Shown here piece by piece: positions 13,828-14,267 of a stretch of 14,267 nucleotides of DNA. Both the position numbers and the translations under genes were made by a program. Numbering within the stretch: the first letter of the stretch is position 1; every line of letters begins with the position of its first letter. The notes below the pieces were generated by a model, which made no database searches, had not been told where the DNA came from, and was given only the letters and a program-made list of their open reading frames with translations. Origin of the DNA: Woeseia sp. (GTDB lineage: Bacteria; Pseudomonadota; Gammaproteobacteria; Steroidobacterales; Woeseiaceae); the NCBI GenBank assembly GCA_018701055.1, contig JABIUH010000056.1, positions 1 to 14,267 on the forward strand, written 5' to 3'.

Positions 13828-14267
13828 ATGGCGACCGGAAATTCACTACAAAAATTAACCTCACATAAGAATCGCGTGTTTCATGACGTATGTTGCGGAG
13901 CAGGCACCATCGACAGTGTCATCGTTGGCTTACACGGCGTTTATACCGTCAGCGTAATCGCTCGAAAGCCGGGCAAAGACAATCAGTTACGGCTAAAGGA
14001 TGACCAACTGATCTTTCCGCGTGAGGAAGTAGTATCCGTGCAACGAAGCCGAACAAAATCCGTAAGACTAGCAAAAGAAATTCGACTAACTACCGGCAAC
14101 AACATTAGAGTTCGCTCGGTCATTGCGGTACCTGGGTGGGAAGTAGTCTCACAGGTCAGCAGTGATTTTATGGTTGTTAACGAACGTAATGTCGCGATGC
14201 TCACCGGATGGCGCGATGAGAAGGACTATCTCCTAAACGAAGATGTCGAAACAATTCACCAAATGCT
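13828..14267 (+). CDS. NERD-like domain ORF, partial, degenerate core
   Basis: From ATG 13828 the frame stays open for 146 codons to the right edge. It reads NRVFHDV (15-21), TIDSVIVGLHGVYTVSVIARKP (27-48), LIFPREEVVSVQRSR (61-75), VRSVIAVPGWEVV (95-107) and FMVVNERNVAML (114-125). This order matches NERD proteins in which the middle block is normally IDHVVVGPxGVFxVETKxRxKP. The Asp of ID is kept (D29), but Glu and Lys of E-x-K are S42 and I44. Initiation here is doubtful because the family sequence begins upstream of this ATG and TGA 13798 is only 30 bases away. If translated, it is probably not an active nuclease. Confidence 0.5.
   Translation, partial: MATGNSLQKLTSHKNRVFHDVCCGAGTIDSVIVGLHGVYTVSVIARKPGKDNQLRLKDDQLIFPREEVVSVQRSRTKSVRLAKEIRLTTGNNIRVRSVIAVPGWEVVSQVSSDFMVVNERNVAMLTGWRDEKDYLLNEDVETIHQM

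Larger units (their letters stand above)
13435..14267 (+). pseudogene. Membrane-anchored NERD-domain protein gene broken by three in-frame stops (runs off right edge)
   Basis: One frame from ATG 13435 to the window end has the layout of membrane-linked NERD (nuclease-related domain) proteins. It has an N-terminal helix (about 13450-13515), a polar segment, paired helices SIYLASGLLFAVVFFLSVLL and IIVVMLLAIAIAFLLF, a basic step, then RDANMATGNSLQKL...NRVFHDV, the usual lead-in to NERD. Stops TAA 13708, TAA 13717 and TGA 13798 interrupt it, all in the same frame as the rest, so these are nonsense changes rather than frameshifts. NERD blocks seen after the last stop are TIDSVIVGLHGVYTV, LIFP and RSVIAVPGWEVV. 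The conserved E-x-K of the nuclease-like core is replaced by S-V-I. The product is therefore probably lost or reduced to fragments. NERD assignment is from motif memory. Confidence 0.65.

Noticed and set aside
1..14267. CRISPR, tRNA, rRNA, transposase, integrase or toxin-antitoxin genes
   Set aside because: Looked for on both strands; no spaced direct repeats, cloverleaf, DDE/recombinase motifs or small paired toxin-like ORFs were seen.

Overview
The window looks like chromosomal DNA of a gammaproteobacterium, near 50% GC by eye. The pointers are a DUF2799-type lipoprotein, a C-x-C...HH...RR small protein of a kind I associate with Gammaproteobacteria, Shine-Dalgarno/ATG-GTG-TTG starts, a Crp-type operator and rho-independent terminators. 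No species can be named from this. I see no rRNA, tRNA, CRISPR array, transposase or phage gene.

Layout, left to right. (1) At 3-392 an open reading frame enters from the left edge and joins a DUF4397-like N-part to the C-terminal tail of a carboxymuconolactone decarboxylase-like protein, so it appears chimeric. (2) At 419-1942 (-) there is an exported zinc deacylase of the AstE/AspA (M14-like) family with acidic extensions. (3) After a gene-poor 450 bp come a GNAT acetyltransferase (2395-3000, +) and, 28 bp later, an 8-oxoguanine deaminase (3029-4381, +). These face a dihydropyrimidinase/hydantoinase (4388-5803, -), so two amidohydrolases of nucleobase catabolism lie tail to tail. (4) The 5804-6517 gap holds a decayed OmpA-family gene (5986-6292) with its terminator still present (6307-6331), and a 12-bp inverted repeat. 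(5) An exported PQQ-sugar-dehydrogenase-fold protein (7348-8538, -) overlaps by one base an SDR oxidoreductase (6518-7348, -). (6) Divergent from this runs a likely + strand operon: a four-helix membrane protein (8667-9041), a HAD phosphatase (9101-9736) and a penicillin-acylase-family Ntn hydrolase (9733-12033, ATGA overlap). (7) At 12115-12566 a small membrane-anchored protein gene carries a frameshift and runs into a bidirectional terminator, facing a DUF2799 lipoprotein (12572-13204, -). (8) A perfect-core Crp site (13354-13369) lies upstream of a membrane-NERD-domain gene that has three in-frame stops and has lost the NERD E-x-K motif (13435 to right edge).

The metabolic genes fit a heterotroph that salvages or detoxifies nucleobases and hydrolyses amides. 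The most unusual aspect is four independently damaged or chimeric genes in 14 kb beside intact ones. That indicates either ongoing gene decay or sequence/assembly error. I did not find a convincing new multi-gene defence or mobile system.
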